A DNA stretch of 64,000 nucleotides from Promethearchaeota archaeon (GCA_016930515.1 JAFGGO010000129.1:1-64000); one strand, 5' to 3'. Positions 28,033 through 37,198 are shown, counted from the stretch's first letter. Translations and numbers: made by a program. The notes: generated from the sequence alone by a model not told the origin.

Positions 28033-28782
28033 ATGAATGTCAATCCTAGTGAAAGAGACTGCTATGGAGACGATTTTCAGGAAAAATCGAAATATAAAAA
28101 GGGTAAGTTACCTCAACACGATTTAAATTGGCCCAATAAGCCCAAGCAATATAAGGATTACGAGAATGCGCTCTTTCGAGTGGTGCTTCCTAAATTGGAG
28201 TTTAATACGGGTATCGAATTTTGGAAAACGCTTTTGAATCGCCACTCTACGAGATCTTATAGTAAAATACCCTTAACTCTTAAAGAGCTTGGCTTTTTGC
28301 TATTTGGGATGTGCGGTTTAACCAGAAAGTATCCCGATTATGCCTTCCGAACCACGCCTTCTGCGGGAGGCTTATATCCAATTGAGGTGTACCCGATCGT
28401 AAATAATGTAGAAAAACTTAAAGAGGGCATCTATCACTACGATATAAAAAATCACGCTCTTGAATGTTTAAAGGAAGGTGATTTCAAGGCAAAAACTTGT
28501 GACGCGTGTCTTGGTCAGAAAATGGTGCTAAATTCAGCCGTTAATTTTGCTTGGACTGCAATTATCGCCCGATCTGAGTGGAAGTACCTTCAACGCTGTT
28601 ATCGATACATTTATCTTGATTGCGGACACATCGCACAGAATTTTTGTCTCGTTGCCGAAGCGCTAAACTTGGGTGCTTGTACCATTGGAGCGTTATACGA
28701 TGACGAATTAAACGCTATTCTTGGTATTGATGGCATCAATGAGACCATAATTTATGTAGGAGTTGTAGGAAATATCAAATAA
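28033..28782 (+). CDS. SagB/ThcOx-type nitroreductase-fold protein
   Basis: A 249-residue FMN nitroreductase of the SagB family: NRHSTRSYSKIPLTLKELG at about 72-90, TPSAGGLYPIEVY (substrate/FMN loop) and a C-terminal LDCGHIAQNFCLVAEAL helix with LGACTIGAL. SagB proteins oxidise azoline rings in peptide natural products, but stand-alone versions in archaea are common and uncharacterised. No cyclodehydratase or precursor gene is nearby, so a RiPP role is not supported. Confidence 0.82.
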   Translation: MNVNPSERDCYGDDFQEKSKYKKGKLPQHDLNWPNKPKQYKDYENALFRVVLPKLEFNTGIEFWKTLLNRHSTRSYSKIPLTLKELGFLLFGMCGLTRKYPDYAFRTTPSAGGLYPIEVYPIVNNVEKLKEGIYHYDIKNHALECLKEGDFKAKTCDACLGQKMVLNSAVNFAWTAIIARSEWKYLQRCYRYIYLDCGHIAQNFCLVAEALNLGACTIGALYDDELNAILGIDGINETIIYVGVVGNIK

Positions 28783-28794
28783 CTAAATTCAATT

Positions 28795-28811
28795 AAAAAA
28801 AGATCTTTTTT
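28795..28811 (+). terminator. Possible transcription terminator after the nitroreductase gene
   Basis: Seven A, GATC, then six T forms a perfect A/T inverted repeat ending in a T-run a few bases after the stop codon at 28782. The T-run alone would suit archaeal termination. Confidence 0.35.
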
Positions 28812-29029
28812 GATAATATATCGCTATCCTATTGATCCTTTCTAATTTTATATGATTAACTCTTTTTAATGTATATATATTTTAATTTGATTAATTAAGG
28901 AATACTTCATGATTATAGAGCCGGTTTTTTTTAATATTTTTTCCTCCAATTTAGTCGCACCTAAAATTTATATAAAATGATTGATTATTTTTACAAAAAT
29001 AGTAAAATTATTTTCAATTGGTGCAATAA

Positions 29030-29962
29030 GTGAAGATTTTAGTTTACGGTGCTGGAGTTATTGGAAGCATTTTTAGCTATAAATTAAAGAATGCAGGGCA
29101 TGATGTGAGCCTCTTAGCTCGTGGAGAACGCTTTCAATATTTAAAAGAAAACGGACTTAATTTAAGAGACGACATCGCACACGAAAAATATCACATACAA
29201 ATTGATGTAGTAGAGGCACTTGATCTCAAAGACAATTACGATTTAATCTTGGTCATAATGCAAAGACAACAAGTTTCGCAAGTGCTACCTGTCCTACAAA
29301 AGATTTCGAAAGTCCCCACGATCGTTTTTATTGGAAATAACGCAGTCGGGGCCAATGAATATCTACAACAAATAGATAATGAGAAGATTTTACTAGGATT
29401 TGGAGGGCCAGGAGGTTATCGAGAAGATGGCGTTGTTGTTGGAGCCTATTTAGACAAGGCGATATTATATGTCGGAGAAATCAATGGAAGCAGGAGCGAG
29501 CGTTTAGAAGTGATTAAAAAGGAATTTACAAGAGCGGGAATTGAAGTTGATTTAGTTAAAAATATAGACATGTGGTTGAAAACACACATCTCAATAATAA
29601 GTCCGTTGGCCATGGGGAGCTACGCTGCGTTTAAGCGACAAATTAAATTCTGGCAAGATAAGCAATTGATAAATTTGGTAATAGATTCGATGAGAGAAAA
29701 TATAAAAGCATTAAAGGAGCTTAATATAGAGATTCTCCCTAAAAAATTTAAAAATTTAATTAGAATGCCTCGATTCTTTATCAGAAAAATATTAATAAAA
29801 CTCCTTGACTCTGAATTTGGTAGAATAGCACTTTCTTCTCACGCAGTCGCAGCTAAAGGTGAGATGGAACAATTAACAGACGATTTATTCGATTTTATAA
29901 AAAATTCGAAAATGGATCTCATTGCAAATAGAAAATTGTATGCTCTAAGTTTTGGAAATTAA
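29030..29962 (+). CDS. Ketopantoate reductase-family protein (second copy)
   Basis: A 310-residue ApbA/PanE-like reductase starting at GTG. The N-terminal Rossmann fold has YGAGVIGSIFSYKL, followed by SLLARGERF as in NADP-binding members. The helical C-terminal domain has the conserved lysine region near KTHISIISPLAMG. It is only distantly similar to the copy at 15280. One of the two may make pantoate; the other probably reduces or dehydrogenates other substrates. Confidence 0.78.
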   Translation: MKILVYGAGVIGSIFSYKLKNAGHDVSLLARGERFQYLKENGLNLRDDIAHEKYHIQIDVVEALDLKDNYDLILVIMQRQQVSQVLPVLQKISKVPTIVFIGNNAVGANEYLQQIDNEKILLGFGGPGGYREDGVVVGAYLDKAILYVGEINGSRSERLEVIKKEFTRAGIEVDLVKNIDMWLKTHISIISPLAMGSYAAFKRQIKFWQDKQLINLVIDSMRENIKALKELNIEILPKKFKNLIRMPRFFIRKILIKLLDSEFGRIALSSHAVAAKGEMEQLTDDLFDFIKNSKMDLIANRKLYALSFGN

Positions 29963-29986
29963 AAAAAAAATTTTTTGGAAATATCG

Positions 29987-31366
29987 TTATTTATGAAATT
30001 GATGTCTAATGGAAATTGCGACGATTGAAAGAAGGGTTAGAACGAATATTAACTCAAGGAATGGCCCTAGTTCAAAAAAAATTCTGGATATCGTTTCGTC
30101 TTCTGAGATTTCAAGAAATTGAACCATAATATCGAAAATGTCCGTGTTATCAATCGTTGACATGTTTTTGAATTTATTTAAGTCAATCACATTACTGAAA
30201 TAAGGGACATTTTTACTCGTATGACCATTAGTAGTCCAATTTGTTGTTATATTATTAATCCGTTCCATTCTAATCTGCTTATTCTCGGCGAATGTGTTGT
30301 TTTCAGAAGGAAGGATGTCATTTAACGATTCCTCAAGTATTTCAAGCCCTCCCGTTTCGTGGTCTGCGGTCACGATTAATAAAACATCTTGGCGTGACCC
30401 GAGATACGAAATCACCTGATTTACGGCGTTTATAAATTCTATGGCTTCGAATGCTGCATTAAACTTGTTGTTTTCGTGACAAGCGTGATCAATCCTGCCT
30501 CCTTCGACCATTAAAAAAAATCCAAAAATGTTAGTATCTAATATATCTAACGCTTTCATCGTCATTTCTGATAAGGATGGCGTCATATCGACATCTCTAT
30601 CGATCTCATAGGGTTGGTGACCATCTGAAAATAGCCCAAACAACTTATTCGAGTAAGAATTTAGCATAGAAGATCGATTAATCACAATGTTATAGCCGTT
30701 TATTTCTAATGAATCTAGGTCTGTTTGTCTGAATCGAGTAAAACCACCACCCAAGACCGCATCCACATCGGATTTTTCAACTATTTGTCTTGCTATCTCG
30801 AAATAATTATCTCTCGAAGTAACATGACTCATGAATGCGGCGGGAGTTGCGTGTGTTATTTCCGTTGTGGTGACAACTCCAGTTAATTTATTATTAGCTT
30901 TAGATATTTCTAAGATCGTCTCTAACACAGAATTATAAGGCGAGACCGATATCATTCCGTTATCGGTTTTATAACCCGTAGCCATTGCAGTTGCAGCGGC
31001 GGCAGAATCGGTAATTTCGTTATTTGCGCTAGAAGTTGTTACATTTAAATGATAAGATAGATTTTCAAGCGATAATGAACCTTCTTTTCCAAATTCAATT
31101 AATCGCACTAATTCCATTTGATTAAACCCGAGTCCATCTCCTATCATAAGGATTACGCTTTTTTCGTTAAATTCTTGTGATATTGTAATGGATTGATTAG
31201 ATAAATTATAATTTGGAGATGATGTGGTAAATATGAATACCATTGAATTCAGCAACAATAAGACTATGAATCCCAATGAAAATCTAAATTTCTTTCTCGT
31301 TATTGAAACTCTCACCATTTGAAGAAAATAATAAAAGAAAGTATATTTAATTGTAACTTTAATCAA
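29987..31366 (-). CDS. Membrane-anchored alkaline phosphatase
   Basis: A 459-residue alkaline phosphatase facing outside the cell. A hydrophobic segment near residues 30-50 acts as signal or anchor, and a C-terminal helix (LELIFVLTLLSIVAI) gives a second anchor. Catalytic and metal residues are present: MIGDGLGFN, TDSAAAATAMATGY with the nucleophilic serine, GRIDHACH, TADHETGG and TNGHTSKN. It releases phosphate from external phosphomonoesters. A later Met 17 may be the real start. It lies downstream of the comDE genes but separated by about 60 bases. Confidence 0.88.
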   Translation of the reverse strand: MIKVTIKYTFFYYFLQMVRVSITRKKFRFSLGFIVLLLLNSMVFIFTTSSPNYNLSNQSITISQEFNEKSVILMIGDGLGFNQMELVRLIEFGKEGSLSLENLSYHLNVTTSSANNEITDSAAAATAMATGYKTDNGMISVSPYNSVLETILEISKANNKLTGVVTTTEITHATPAAFMSHVTSRDNYFEIARQIVEKSDVDAVLGGGFTRFRQTDLDSLEINGYNIVINRSSMLNSYSNKLFGLFSDGHQPYEIDRDVDMTPSLSEMTMKALDILDTNIFGFFLMVEGGRIDHACHENNKFNAAFEAIEFINAVNQVISYLGSRQDVLLIVTADHETGGLEILEESLNDILPSENNTFAENKQIRMERINNITTNWTTNGHTSKNVPYFSNVIDLNKFKNMSTIDNTDIFDIMVQFLEISEDETISRIFFELGPFLELIFVLTLLSIVAISIRHQFHK

Positions 31367-31426
31367 ATAAAACTTAATGAGACCTTGTATCTATCGCAAG
31401 ATAGATTAGAACCTATATAAGTTATG

Positions 31427-31993
31427 CTATTCTATAGATCGCTTGAAACGTTCTTTTATTGCCACAGGAGATAGGGGTATGTTCTTAACAGTAGAATTCC
31501 CAGGTTCAGTTTTTATGAGCACGAATCGGCAATCATCAGAGCCCTGCTCTAATATTGGGACGATTTGTTCTTGAGAACTAATCACGACGCTCGATTTGAA
31601 ACCAGCACCGATTGCTACTTGTTCTAAACGAGTTGCTTGACTCGTGTGAGTTTTTTGTCCTCCAGTCGAACCGTAGACACCATTATCGATAACAATTAAA
31701 GTCATGTTCTTGGGATTGAGATTGGCAATGGTACACAGGCTTCCTAAGTTCATTAAAAGGGCTCCATCTCCTTCGATACACCAAATTTTCTTATCAGGTC
31801 GCGCAAGAGCTAAACCAAGTGCGATGGAGGAGGCGAGTCCCATTGATCCCATCATGTAGAAATTTTCGGGTCTATCCTTAGCGTTAAAAAATTCTTTCGA
31901 AGGAACGCCCAAATTACACACAACGAGCTCATCTTGTAATATTTTTGCTATTTCTTTTATCGCTTCGTATCGTTTCACTTCAATCCCCTCCAT
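31427..31993 (-). CDS. comE: Sulfopyruvate decarboxylase-like beta subunit
   Basis: A 188-residue TPP-binding subunit with EGDGALLMN (GDG at 75-77) and the partner IDNGVYG segment, the TPP/Mg motif of ComE and phosphonopyruvate decarboxylase. With the alpha subunit it would decarboxylate 3-sulfopyruvate to sulfoacetaldehyde in coenzyme M biosynthesis. Its start overlaps the end of the alpha gene by 19 bases. The threonine-synthase-like gene across the divergent promoter could supply cysteate. Phosphonopyruvate decarboxylation is the main alternative. Confidence 0.75.
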   Translation of the reverse strand: MEGIEVKRYEAIKEIAKILQDELVVCNLGVPSKEFFNAKDRPENFYMMGSMGLASSIALGLALARPDKKIWCIEGDGALLMNLGSLCTIANLNPKNMTLIVIDNGVYGSTGGQKTHTSQATRLEQVAIGAGFKSSVVISSQEQIVPILEQGSDDCRFVLIKTEPGNSTVKNIPLSPVAIKERFKRSIE

Positions 31994-32484
31994 AAAGTCC
32001 TTTTTAACAAAACTCCGTGTGGTTTGTTGCTTTCTCGACTTTTTTGTACTATTTTTTCTATATTCTTAATTGTGTCAATAGAGTCCACGATTTCAAAGCC
32101 AACATCTACGCAATTTAACAAATCAATCGATACTTGTCCCATAGGCATTTGAGCTGGGATCTTTTCTCCTTCAGTTCCCCTGTGGCTCATGATAAATATG
32201 ACGGGTATCTCATATAATTGAAGCAGAGATTTAATAGCGTTAATTGAATTTCCCAAACCCGAATTTTGCATCAATAAGGCGGGAGTTTTTCCCGCAAGGG
32301 ACGCACCAGCAGCGATTCCTACACCCTCTTCTTCCCTTGTAACAGGGATGTGAGGAATCTCAGCAATTACATTAATTACTTCAATAAGACCCTTTAACAT
32401 GGCACAAGGAACCGAAAGAATGAGATTAATCCCCGAGTTTTTGATGGCCTCGTATAATCTTCGGTCAATGGTTTGAAATGGCAT
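31975..32484 (-). CDS. comD: Sulfopyruvate decarboxylase-like alpha subunit
   Basis: A 169-residue pyrimidine-binding half of a split TPP enzyme, with SVPCAMLKGL, TREEEGVGIAAGASLAGK (catalytic glutamate) and MQNSGLGNSINAIKSL, all typical of ComD. It starts 26 bases after the ribbon-helix-helix gene, giving an operon of regulator, alpha, beta. In most methanogens alpha and beta are likewise separate or fused. Confidence 0.75.
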   Translation of the reverse strand: MPFQTIDRRLYEAIKNSGINLILSVPCAMLKGLIEVINVIAEIPHIPVTREEEGVGIAAGASLAGKTPALLMQNSGLGNSINAIKSLLQLYEIPVIFIMSHRGTEGEKIPAQMPMGQVSIDLLNCVDVGFEIVDSIDTIKNIEKIVQKSRESNKPHGVLLKRTLWRGLK

Positions 32485-32510
32485 TTTTAAATAATATCAA
32501 CTCATTTTTT

Positions 32511-33104
32511 CTAGTTTATACGTAAAATAAGCGATTCGCTCCGTGGAAACATTTCAACTTGGCATTTTTTTTGCTTTTGAAGAAGGGTGGTAAAGTACCT
32601 TCCCCAATATTCGCTATAGGCTAAACTATGCATGTCATGATAAAACGATAACTGTAAGGAACCCTTGTTACCTACTTCGATGTCTATCTTATAAAAATAA
32701 TTCGCAGCTAGCCAGACATTTCTAATGGACTCAACAATCTCCATTAGATCCATGTCCTCGATGCTCATTCGCGCATACCATTCTAATATATCTACGGCGA
32801 TATTTTCCTTAAAAGCCTTAGTATGGTCTCCGGAAATATAAGCAAGAAAAGTCGTTTTTCCAACGAGAACCATATTGAGTTCTTCCCTAGCCCGATTCCA
32901 AATAGTATTCATATCTCCTTTTTGAGGAGTGTAATATTCATCAAGTAATTCTAAAGCCTTTTCTATCACTTTAGATTTATTGCCAAATATTTTTTCTCCA
33001 TTCTCGTCTTCAATCGAAGCGTATTTATCAAGGATTTCACTCGATTCTTCTGATATCGTGGTGTGAATAGTTTTTTTTTCTGTACTTTTTGAATTATTGC
33101 TCAT
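32511..33104 (-). CDS. Ribbon-helix-helix regulator with C-terminal sensor-like domain
   Basis: A 197-residue protein. Residues about 14-57 fit a ribbon-helix-helix DNA-binding domain: short strand IHTTIS, helix SSEILDKYAS, turn GNKS, helix KVIEKALELLDEYY. The remaining 140 residues form a helical/strand domain with aromatic residues and no known match, perhaps a ligand-binding part. It heads the comDE operon, and TGAACA/TGTTCA elements lie just upstream, so autoregulation and control of the divergent genes is the simple reading. Confidence 0.65.
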   Translation of the reverse strand: MSNNSKSTEKKTIHTTISEESSEILDKYASIEDENGEKIFGNKSKVIEKALELLDEYYTPQKGDMNTIWNRAREELNMVLVGKTTFLAYISGDHTKAFKENIAVDILEWYARMSIEDMDLMEIVESIRNVWLAANYFYKIDIEVGNKGSLQLSFYHDMHSLAYSEYWGRYFTTLLQKQKKCQVEMFPRSESLILRIN

Positions 33105-33129
33105 TTATTCTCCAACAATTTTTTTTTAT

Positions 33130-33290
33130 TGTTCACCATCATTATATATATGGACATGATAATATAAAAAAATGCTCATATTTTTATTATGAAATATTCA
33201 TTTCCACGAAAATTTGTTACTAAGAAATTCCTATAATATAGTGTTCATATGCTCGTTTAGACTGAACATAACATTTATATATAATGTTCA
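33130..33290. promoter_or_regulatory. Cluster of TGTTCA/TGAACA operator-like sites between divergent genes
   Basis: Within this 160-base stretch are TGTTCA at 33130-33135 and 33242-33247, and a palindrome TGAACAT (33263-33269), 14 bases, ATGTTCA (33284-33290). The palindrome ends 14 bases before the ATG of the Cys-rich gene at 33305; the first site lies 26 bases before the regulator start. Half-site spacing and position fit binding by the ribbon-helix-helix protein. This is inference from sequence symmetry. Confidence 0.55.
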
Positions 33291-33304
33291 CTTAATTATG
33301 ATCA

Positions 33305-33496
33305 ATGGTCATAGATCTGAACACACATTCAAAAATTCAAAATGATCAAAGAGCGAAAATAGGAGGATTAGTCAATCTTCCACAATGTTATTCAAACTAC
33401 AATAAAAGCGATTTGAGTTGTCGTCAATGCGCTTTTCAAGATAGTTGTAAAGGGCTACCTAGCCCAAAGGAGCCTGAATGGTGTAATTCGATTTAA
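33305..33496 (+). CDS. Small Cys-rich putative metal-binding protein, copy 1
   Basis: 63 residues with cysteines at 28, 39, 42, 48 and 60, spaced C-x10-C-x2-C-x5-C-x11-C and ending in KEPEWC. The same spacing and the KEPxWC ending recur in the next small gene, so they are tandem paralogues. The C-x2-C-x5-C core resembles zinc or iron-sulfur ligating patterns of small archaeal proteins. The promoter overlaps the TGAACAT palindrome. Confidence 0.65.
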   Translation: MVIDLNTHSKIQNDQRAKIGGLVNLPQCYSNYNKSDLSCRQCAFQDSCKGLPSPKEPEWCNSI

Positions 33497-33641
33497 AACG
33501 ATTGTAATTTTGCATCATTAACCTTTCAGTTCAACCAAAAGATAAAAGACTTTCATTCCAAGAGTTTTAAAAAATTCAACAATTATATAGATTACAACCA
33601 CTTTTATTATGAAATAATATTAATCCCGACTAGAAGTAGAT

Positions 33642-33815
33642 GTGAAAAAAATCGATCAAATGGATAAAATGAAAATAGGGGAAGATATACCCAGAAAAGA
33701 ATACCCCACTTGTTTTGGTAATTATTGCGAGAATCACAAAGCGTGCTCGAAATGTCCTTTTAAGGAAGAATGCAAAGAAATAAGAAATCCTAAAGAACCT
33801 GGTTGGTGTCAATAA
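33642..33815 (+). CDS. Small Cys-rich putative metal-binding protein, copy 2
   Basis: 57 residues from GTG 33642 to TAA (an in-frame ATG at 33660 is the alternative start). Cysteines at 24, 29, 35, 38, 44 and 56: five of the six reproduce the exact spacing of copy 1 (10, 2, 5, 11), with similar flanks (FGNY versus YSNY, KEPGWC versus KEPEWC). The spacing conservation argues that this ORF is real, though it is short. It precedes the threonine-synthase-like gene by 35 bases. Confidence 0.65.
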   Translation: MKKIDQMDKMKIGEDIPRKEYPTCFGNYCENHKACSKCPFKEECKEIRNPKEPGWCQ

Positions 33816-33850
33816 TCGATTATTTCAATTCTCCATAATAAAAAAATATC

Positions 33851-35038
33851 GTGAGCGTAATGACGACGAGTCAAAGTAAATTTGAAAGTATTGGAGGGGA
33901 AGAATGGGATTTTAGTGACGAGATATATTTAAAGCTAACGGGAAAATCAATATTCTCAAATTATAATCCAAAAATCCCCGTGATGATTAAAGAGATTCCA
34001 GATTTAATTAAGGAGAAAAAAATATTTATGTTACGCTGGGGCATGCCTACATTTAAAGACATCGATTGTAATTATCTTCTTCACGCTTATGACAATGAAG
34101 ATATAGAATATATTGTTACAACATCTTCTGGGAACACAGTGGAAGGAATGGCAAGAGTGTTAAGAAAATACAACGAGGAGAAAAGTGCAGTTCTTAAGGG
34201 GATATTGTTAGTTCCCGCTCTTTCTTCTTTTAAAGTATCTAACAGTGCTTTTCAAAATAATCCTTATGTTAAGTTAGTAGAATTAAAGAATTCTACATTA
34301 GACAGTATTAGAGATTTCGCTTCTAAAATAGTTAAAAAATTAGGTTCTTCTCACAATGTCATTATTGCAGACGCAGATTTAAAGACCGCAGCATACGCAC
34401 AAATGGGATTGTATTTAAATAAACATGACTTATTAGACGACATATGCTTTGTTCAAACGGTTTCAGGGGGTGTAGGCCCCGCTGGTGTGATCGAAGCATC
34501 TCGTAAATTAGATCGCAAGCCTGAAATCTTAGTAGTTCAAACTACAAATGGTCCTTCATCACCAATTATTGACGCATTAGAAGAAGATTTAAAGGGAGGA
34601 GATCCATTCTCACTCCTCGAGAAGGTGAATTACGAAACAGCAAGTTTTGAAACAACTCTTGGGAGTACTAAGCCTATTTACGCCATAAAGAAATACTTAG
34701 AATGGAAATCAGGAGGAGGAAGGGTAATTGGTGTTCGTGTTTCTGAAGAAGAACTATATCAAGATCGTGAAGACATACTTAAATGCTTATTAGGTGTGGG
34801 CGTGTATCCTAACGAGGATATTGCTCTTAGATATTTCAACTTAGAAAGGAGCGGATTTATTGCTTTTGTAGGAGTGCTGAATTCAATAAAAGATATTAGA
34901 TCTAAAAACATAGTGATTAATTATACGGGAAGATATAAGGATCCCGTTGTTATTTTTCCTGAGGTCGCCAAACCACACATATCCTTTGATCCCGAAGAGG
35001 GTATTGATAGCTTTTTAAGACAGCTAAATTGGAATTAA
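33851..35038 (+). CDS. PLP-dependent threonine synthase-fold enzyme, candidate cysteate synthase
   Basis: A 395-residue fold-type II PLP enzyme. K69 in TFKD is the likely Schiff-base lysine, SSGNT (92-96) the substrate-binding loop and SGGVGP (205-210) the phosphate-binding loop. Threonine synthase is the closest common relative, but Methanosarcina cysteate synthase belongs to this fold and is adjacent to its sulfopyruvate decarboxylase gene, as seems the case here across the divergent promoter. I therefore favour cysteate synthase or another phosphoserine/sulfite enzyme; plain threonine synthase remains possible. GTG start. Confidence 0.6.
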   Translation: MSVMTTSQSKFESIGGEEWDFSDEIYLKLTGKSIFSNYNPKIPVMIKEIPDLIKEKKIFMLRWGMPTFKDIDCNYLLHAYDNEDIEYIVTTSSGNTVEGMARVLRKYNEEKSAVLKGILLVPALSSFKVSNSAFQNNPYVKLVELKNSTLDSIRDFASKIVKKLGSSHNVIIADADLKTAAYAQMGLYLNKHDLLDDICFVQTVSGGVGPAGVIEASRKLDRKPEILVVQTTNGPSSPIIDALEEDLKGGDPFSLLEKVNYETASFETTLGSTKPIYAIKKYLEWKSGGGRVIGVRVSEEELYQDREDILKCLLGVGVYPNEDIALRYFNLERSGFIAFVGVLNSIKDIRSKNIVINYTGRYKDPVVIFPEVAKPHISFDPEEGIDSFLRQLNWN

Positions 35039-35149
35039 ATTGCAATTTATCAAGGATTTTTTATAAATTCTCGGTTTTATTTATTTAGGATTAGAATTTA
35101 TAAATATTAGCGATGTTTTAATTAGCATTTAGCATTCGAGGTAATTTAA

Positions 35150-37198
35150 TTGACCGAGATTTCGAAAATATTTGAAGAAAACCCCGGAAAAGAAATATTA
35201 ATGTCGGGTAACGAAGCGTTTGCGAGAGGAATCTTTGAAGCGGGAGTAAGATTTACAGCTAATTATCCTGGAACGCCCTTAAGCGAGGTGGGAGACATTT
35301 TAAAATATTTATCTGAAACAAATTTGGATTTTACTTTTGATTACGCTTTAAACGAAAAGATTGCCCTTGAATCTTGTATAGGAGTAAGTTGGGCAGGATT
35401 AAGAAGTGTTGCAATGTTTAAACATGTGGGTTTAAATGTAGCGGCAGATCCATTGCACACATTTCCATACTCAGGAACTATAGGTGGAATGCTGATTCTT
35501 TGTGGTGGAGATCCAGGGATTTTATCTTCAACAAACGCACAGGACAATCGATTGTACTCCCTTCATACCAAAATACCCATTATCGAACCTACAACGGTTC
35601 AAGAATGCAAGAATTTCGTAATTGAATCACTTCGATTATCGGAAGACTTTCAAATACCGATTTATATTCATGTTACGACTCGTCTTTGCCATAGTCAGGG
35701 TATTGTAGAATATGGTCCTATCGATAAGCGCGATAAGATTGGTCGATTTGAAAAAAACTCTACTCGCTATGTGAACACTTTATGGAAGGCCCGTGCAAAC
35801 CAACAAAAATACTACAAAAAAATTGGAAAACTCGCAGGCAAAAAAGACCCATGCAAAACCTTCAACTCGATTAAATGGAGTAACAGTAAGGAAAATGTTG
35901 GGATCGTTTCTAGTGGAATCTGTTATAGTTACATTGTTGAGGCGTGTCACGCGCTAGAAATAAAACCTCCCATACTCAAGTTGGGGTTAATATATCCAAT
36001 TAATAGAACAGAACTCACGGAATTTGTTAGTAAGAATCGTTTAGATACTCTTTTAGTCGTGGAAGAATTAGAACCATTCATAGAAATGTCACTGAAGGAA
36101 GTGTTTTGGAAACCATCAAGCGATTTTAAAAACATTAATATACATGGGAAGGATAAATTACCAAGAACGGGGGAATTGAGCACGGAAATCGTCATCAAAT
36201 TTTTAGCAACATATTTTACTCATAAAAACGAAGAAATTTTAAAAGATATCGATAGGAAAGAGAATGTTCTCGAAGAGATTATTCCGTCTCTCCCCATTCG
36301 AGAACCAACATTCTGTCCTGGATGCCAATATCGTCCCGTTTTTTATCAACTTAAAAAGGTAGTAAACGAACTAGCAAAAAAAAAAGGATGGGAATTTATT
36401 TATTCAGGGGATATTGGTTGTTACACTTTATCCGAGGCTTATCCATATGAAATGTTGGATTGGGTCGTATGTATGGGCGCTGGGATAGGGATAGCTCAAG
36501 GAATGGCCCATGTCATCGATCCAGAAAAACAAAAACTCATCGCCTTTATTGGAGATGGAACTTTTTTTCATTCAGGTATCCAATCTTTATTTAACGCCCT
36601 AAAAAACGACCTTGATATGACTATCATGATTTTTAATAACGATTGGACAGCCATGACGGGTCATCAAGAACATCTTGCAACACCCAGGAATTTTATCAAG
36701 CGTTTTGGTACAGAAACGAGTGTTGATAAGAACAGAATCGATTTGATTCATTTTCTCGAGCATTTGGGAATTGAAAATTTGATAATTACTGACGCTTACG
36801 ACCTTCACAAGCTCGAAAGGATCTTCTTAAGTACGCTTCAAAAACATGGACTTAAAGTTATTGTTATTAAAGAGGAATGCGCCTTGGAAAAAAAAAGAAG
36901 ATTGAAATTAGACCATAAAGACTCTGAAAAGCAAGATGTGGAGACCTATTACACGCTTTCGGAATCATGCGTGAAATGCAACGAATGTATTGATGTTTTA
37001 GGGTGTCCTGCAATAAACGCAAGATTAGTAAGAAAAGATATTAACGAAAAGGATTTAAGCAAGTTCGAAACCGAAACCTTATATTATATTGACGAGGCAA
37101 GATGCGTTCCTGAAATATGCCCTGGCGTTTGTAAAATGGCGTGTCCAAATAGTTTAATACGAAAAACCACCATACTTAGAAATCTCAAAAGTCCTTAA
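35150..37198 (+). CDS. iorA: Indolepyruvate:ferredoxin oxidoreductase alpha subunit
   Basis: A 682-residue IorA: N-terminal pyrimidine-binding domain (MSGNEAFARGIFEAG, NYPGTPLSE), middle transketolase-like domain, TPP domain with CPGCQYRP and IGDGTFFHSGIQ then NNDWTAMTG in the usual order, and a C-terminal ferredoxin-like domain with CVKCNEC and a second cluster set (CVPEICPGVCKMACP). It oxidises aryl pyruvates to aryl-acetyl-CoA in amino-acid fermentation. TTG start with GAGG eight bases upstream. Its normal beta partner is the broken iorB-like gene at 38853, past a leftward gene. Confidence 0.9.
   Translation: MTEISKIFEENPGKEILMSGNEAFARGIFEAGVRFTANYPGTPLSEVGDILKYLSETNLDFTFDYALNEKIALESCIGVSWAGLRSVAMFKHVGLNVAADPLHTFPYSGTIGGMLILCGGDPGILSSTNAQDNRLYSLHTKIPIIEPTTVQECKNFVIESLRLSEDFQIPIYIHVTTRLCHSQGIVEYGPIDKRDKIGRFEKNSTRYVNTLWKARANQQKYYKKIGKLAGKKDPCKTFNSIKWSNSKENVGIVSSGICYSYIVEACHALEIKPPILKLGLIYPINRTELTEFVSKNRLDTLLVVEELEPFIEMSLKEVFWKPSSDFKNINIHGKDKLPRTGELSTEIVIKFLATYFTHKNEEILKDIDRKENVLEEIIPSLPIREPTFCPGCQYRPVFYQLKKVVNELAKKKGWEFIYSGDIGCYTLSEAYPYEMLDWVVCMGAGIGIAQGMAHVIDPEKQKLIAFIGDGTFFHSGIQSLFNALKNDLDMTIMIFNNDWTAMTGHQEHLATPRNFIKRFGTETSVDKNRIDLIHFLEHLGIENLIITDAYDLHKLERIFLSTLQKHGLKVIVIKEECALEKKRRLKLDHKDSEKQDVETYYTLSESCVKCNECIDVLGCPAINARLVRKDINEKDLSKFETETLYYIDEARCVPEICPGVCKMACPNSLIRKTTILRNLKSP

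Noticed and set aside
28033-28782. A RiPP biosynthesis cluster around the SagB-like gene
   Set aside because: No cyclodehydratase, precursor peptide or transporter gene lies nearby.
33630-33812. 60-residue minus-strand ORF
   Set aside because: It is antisense to the Cys-rich gene at 33642-33815, whose cysteine spacing is conserved in its neighbour.
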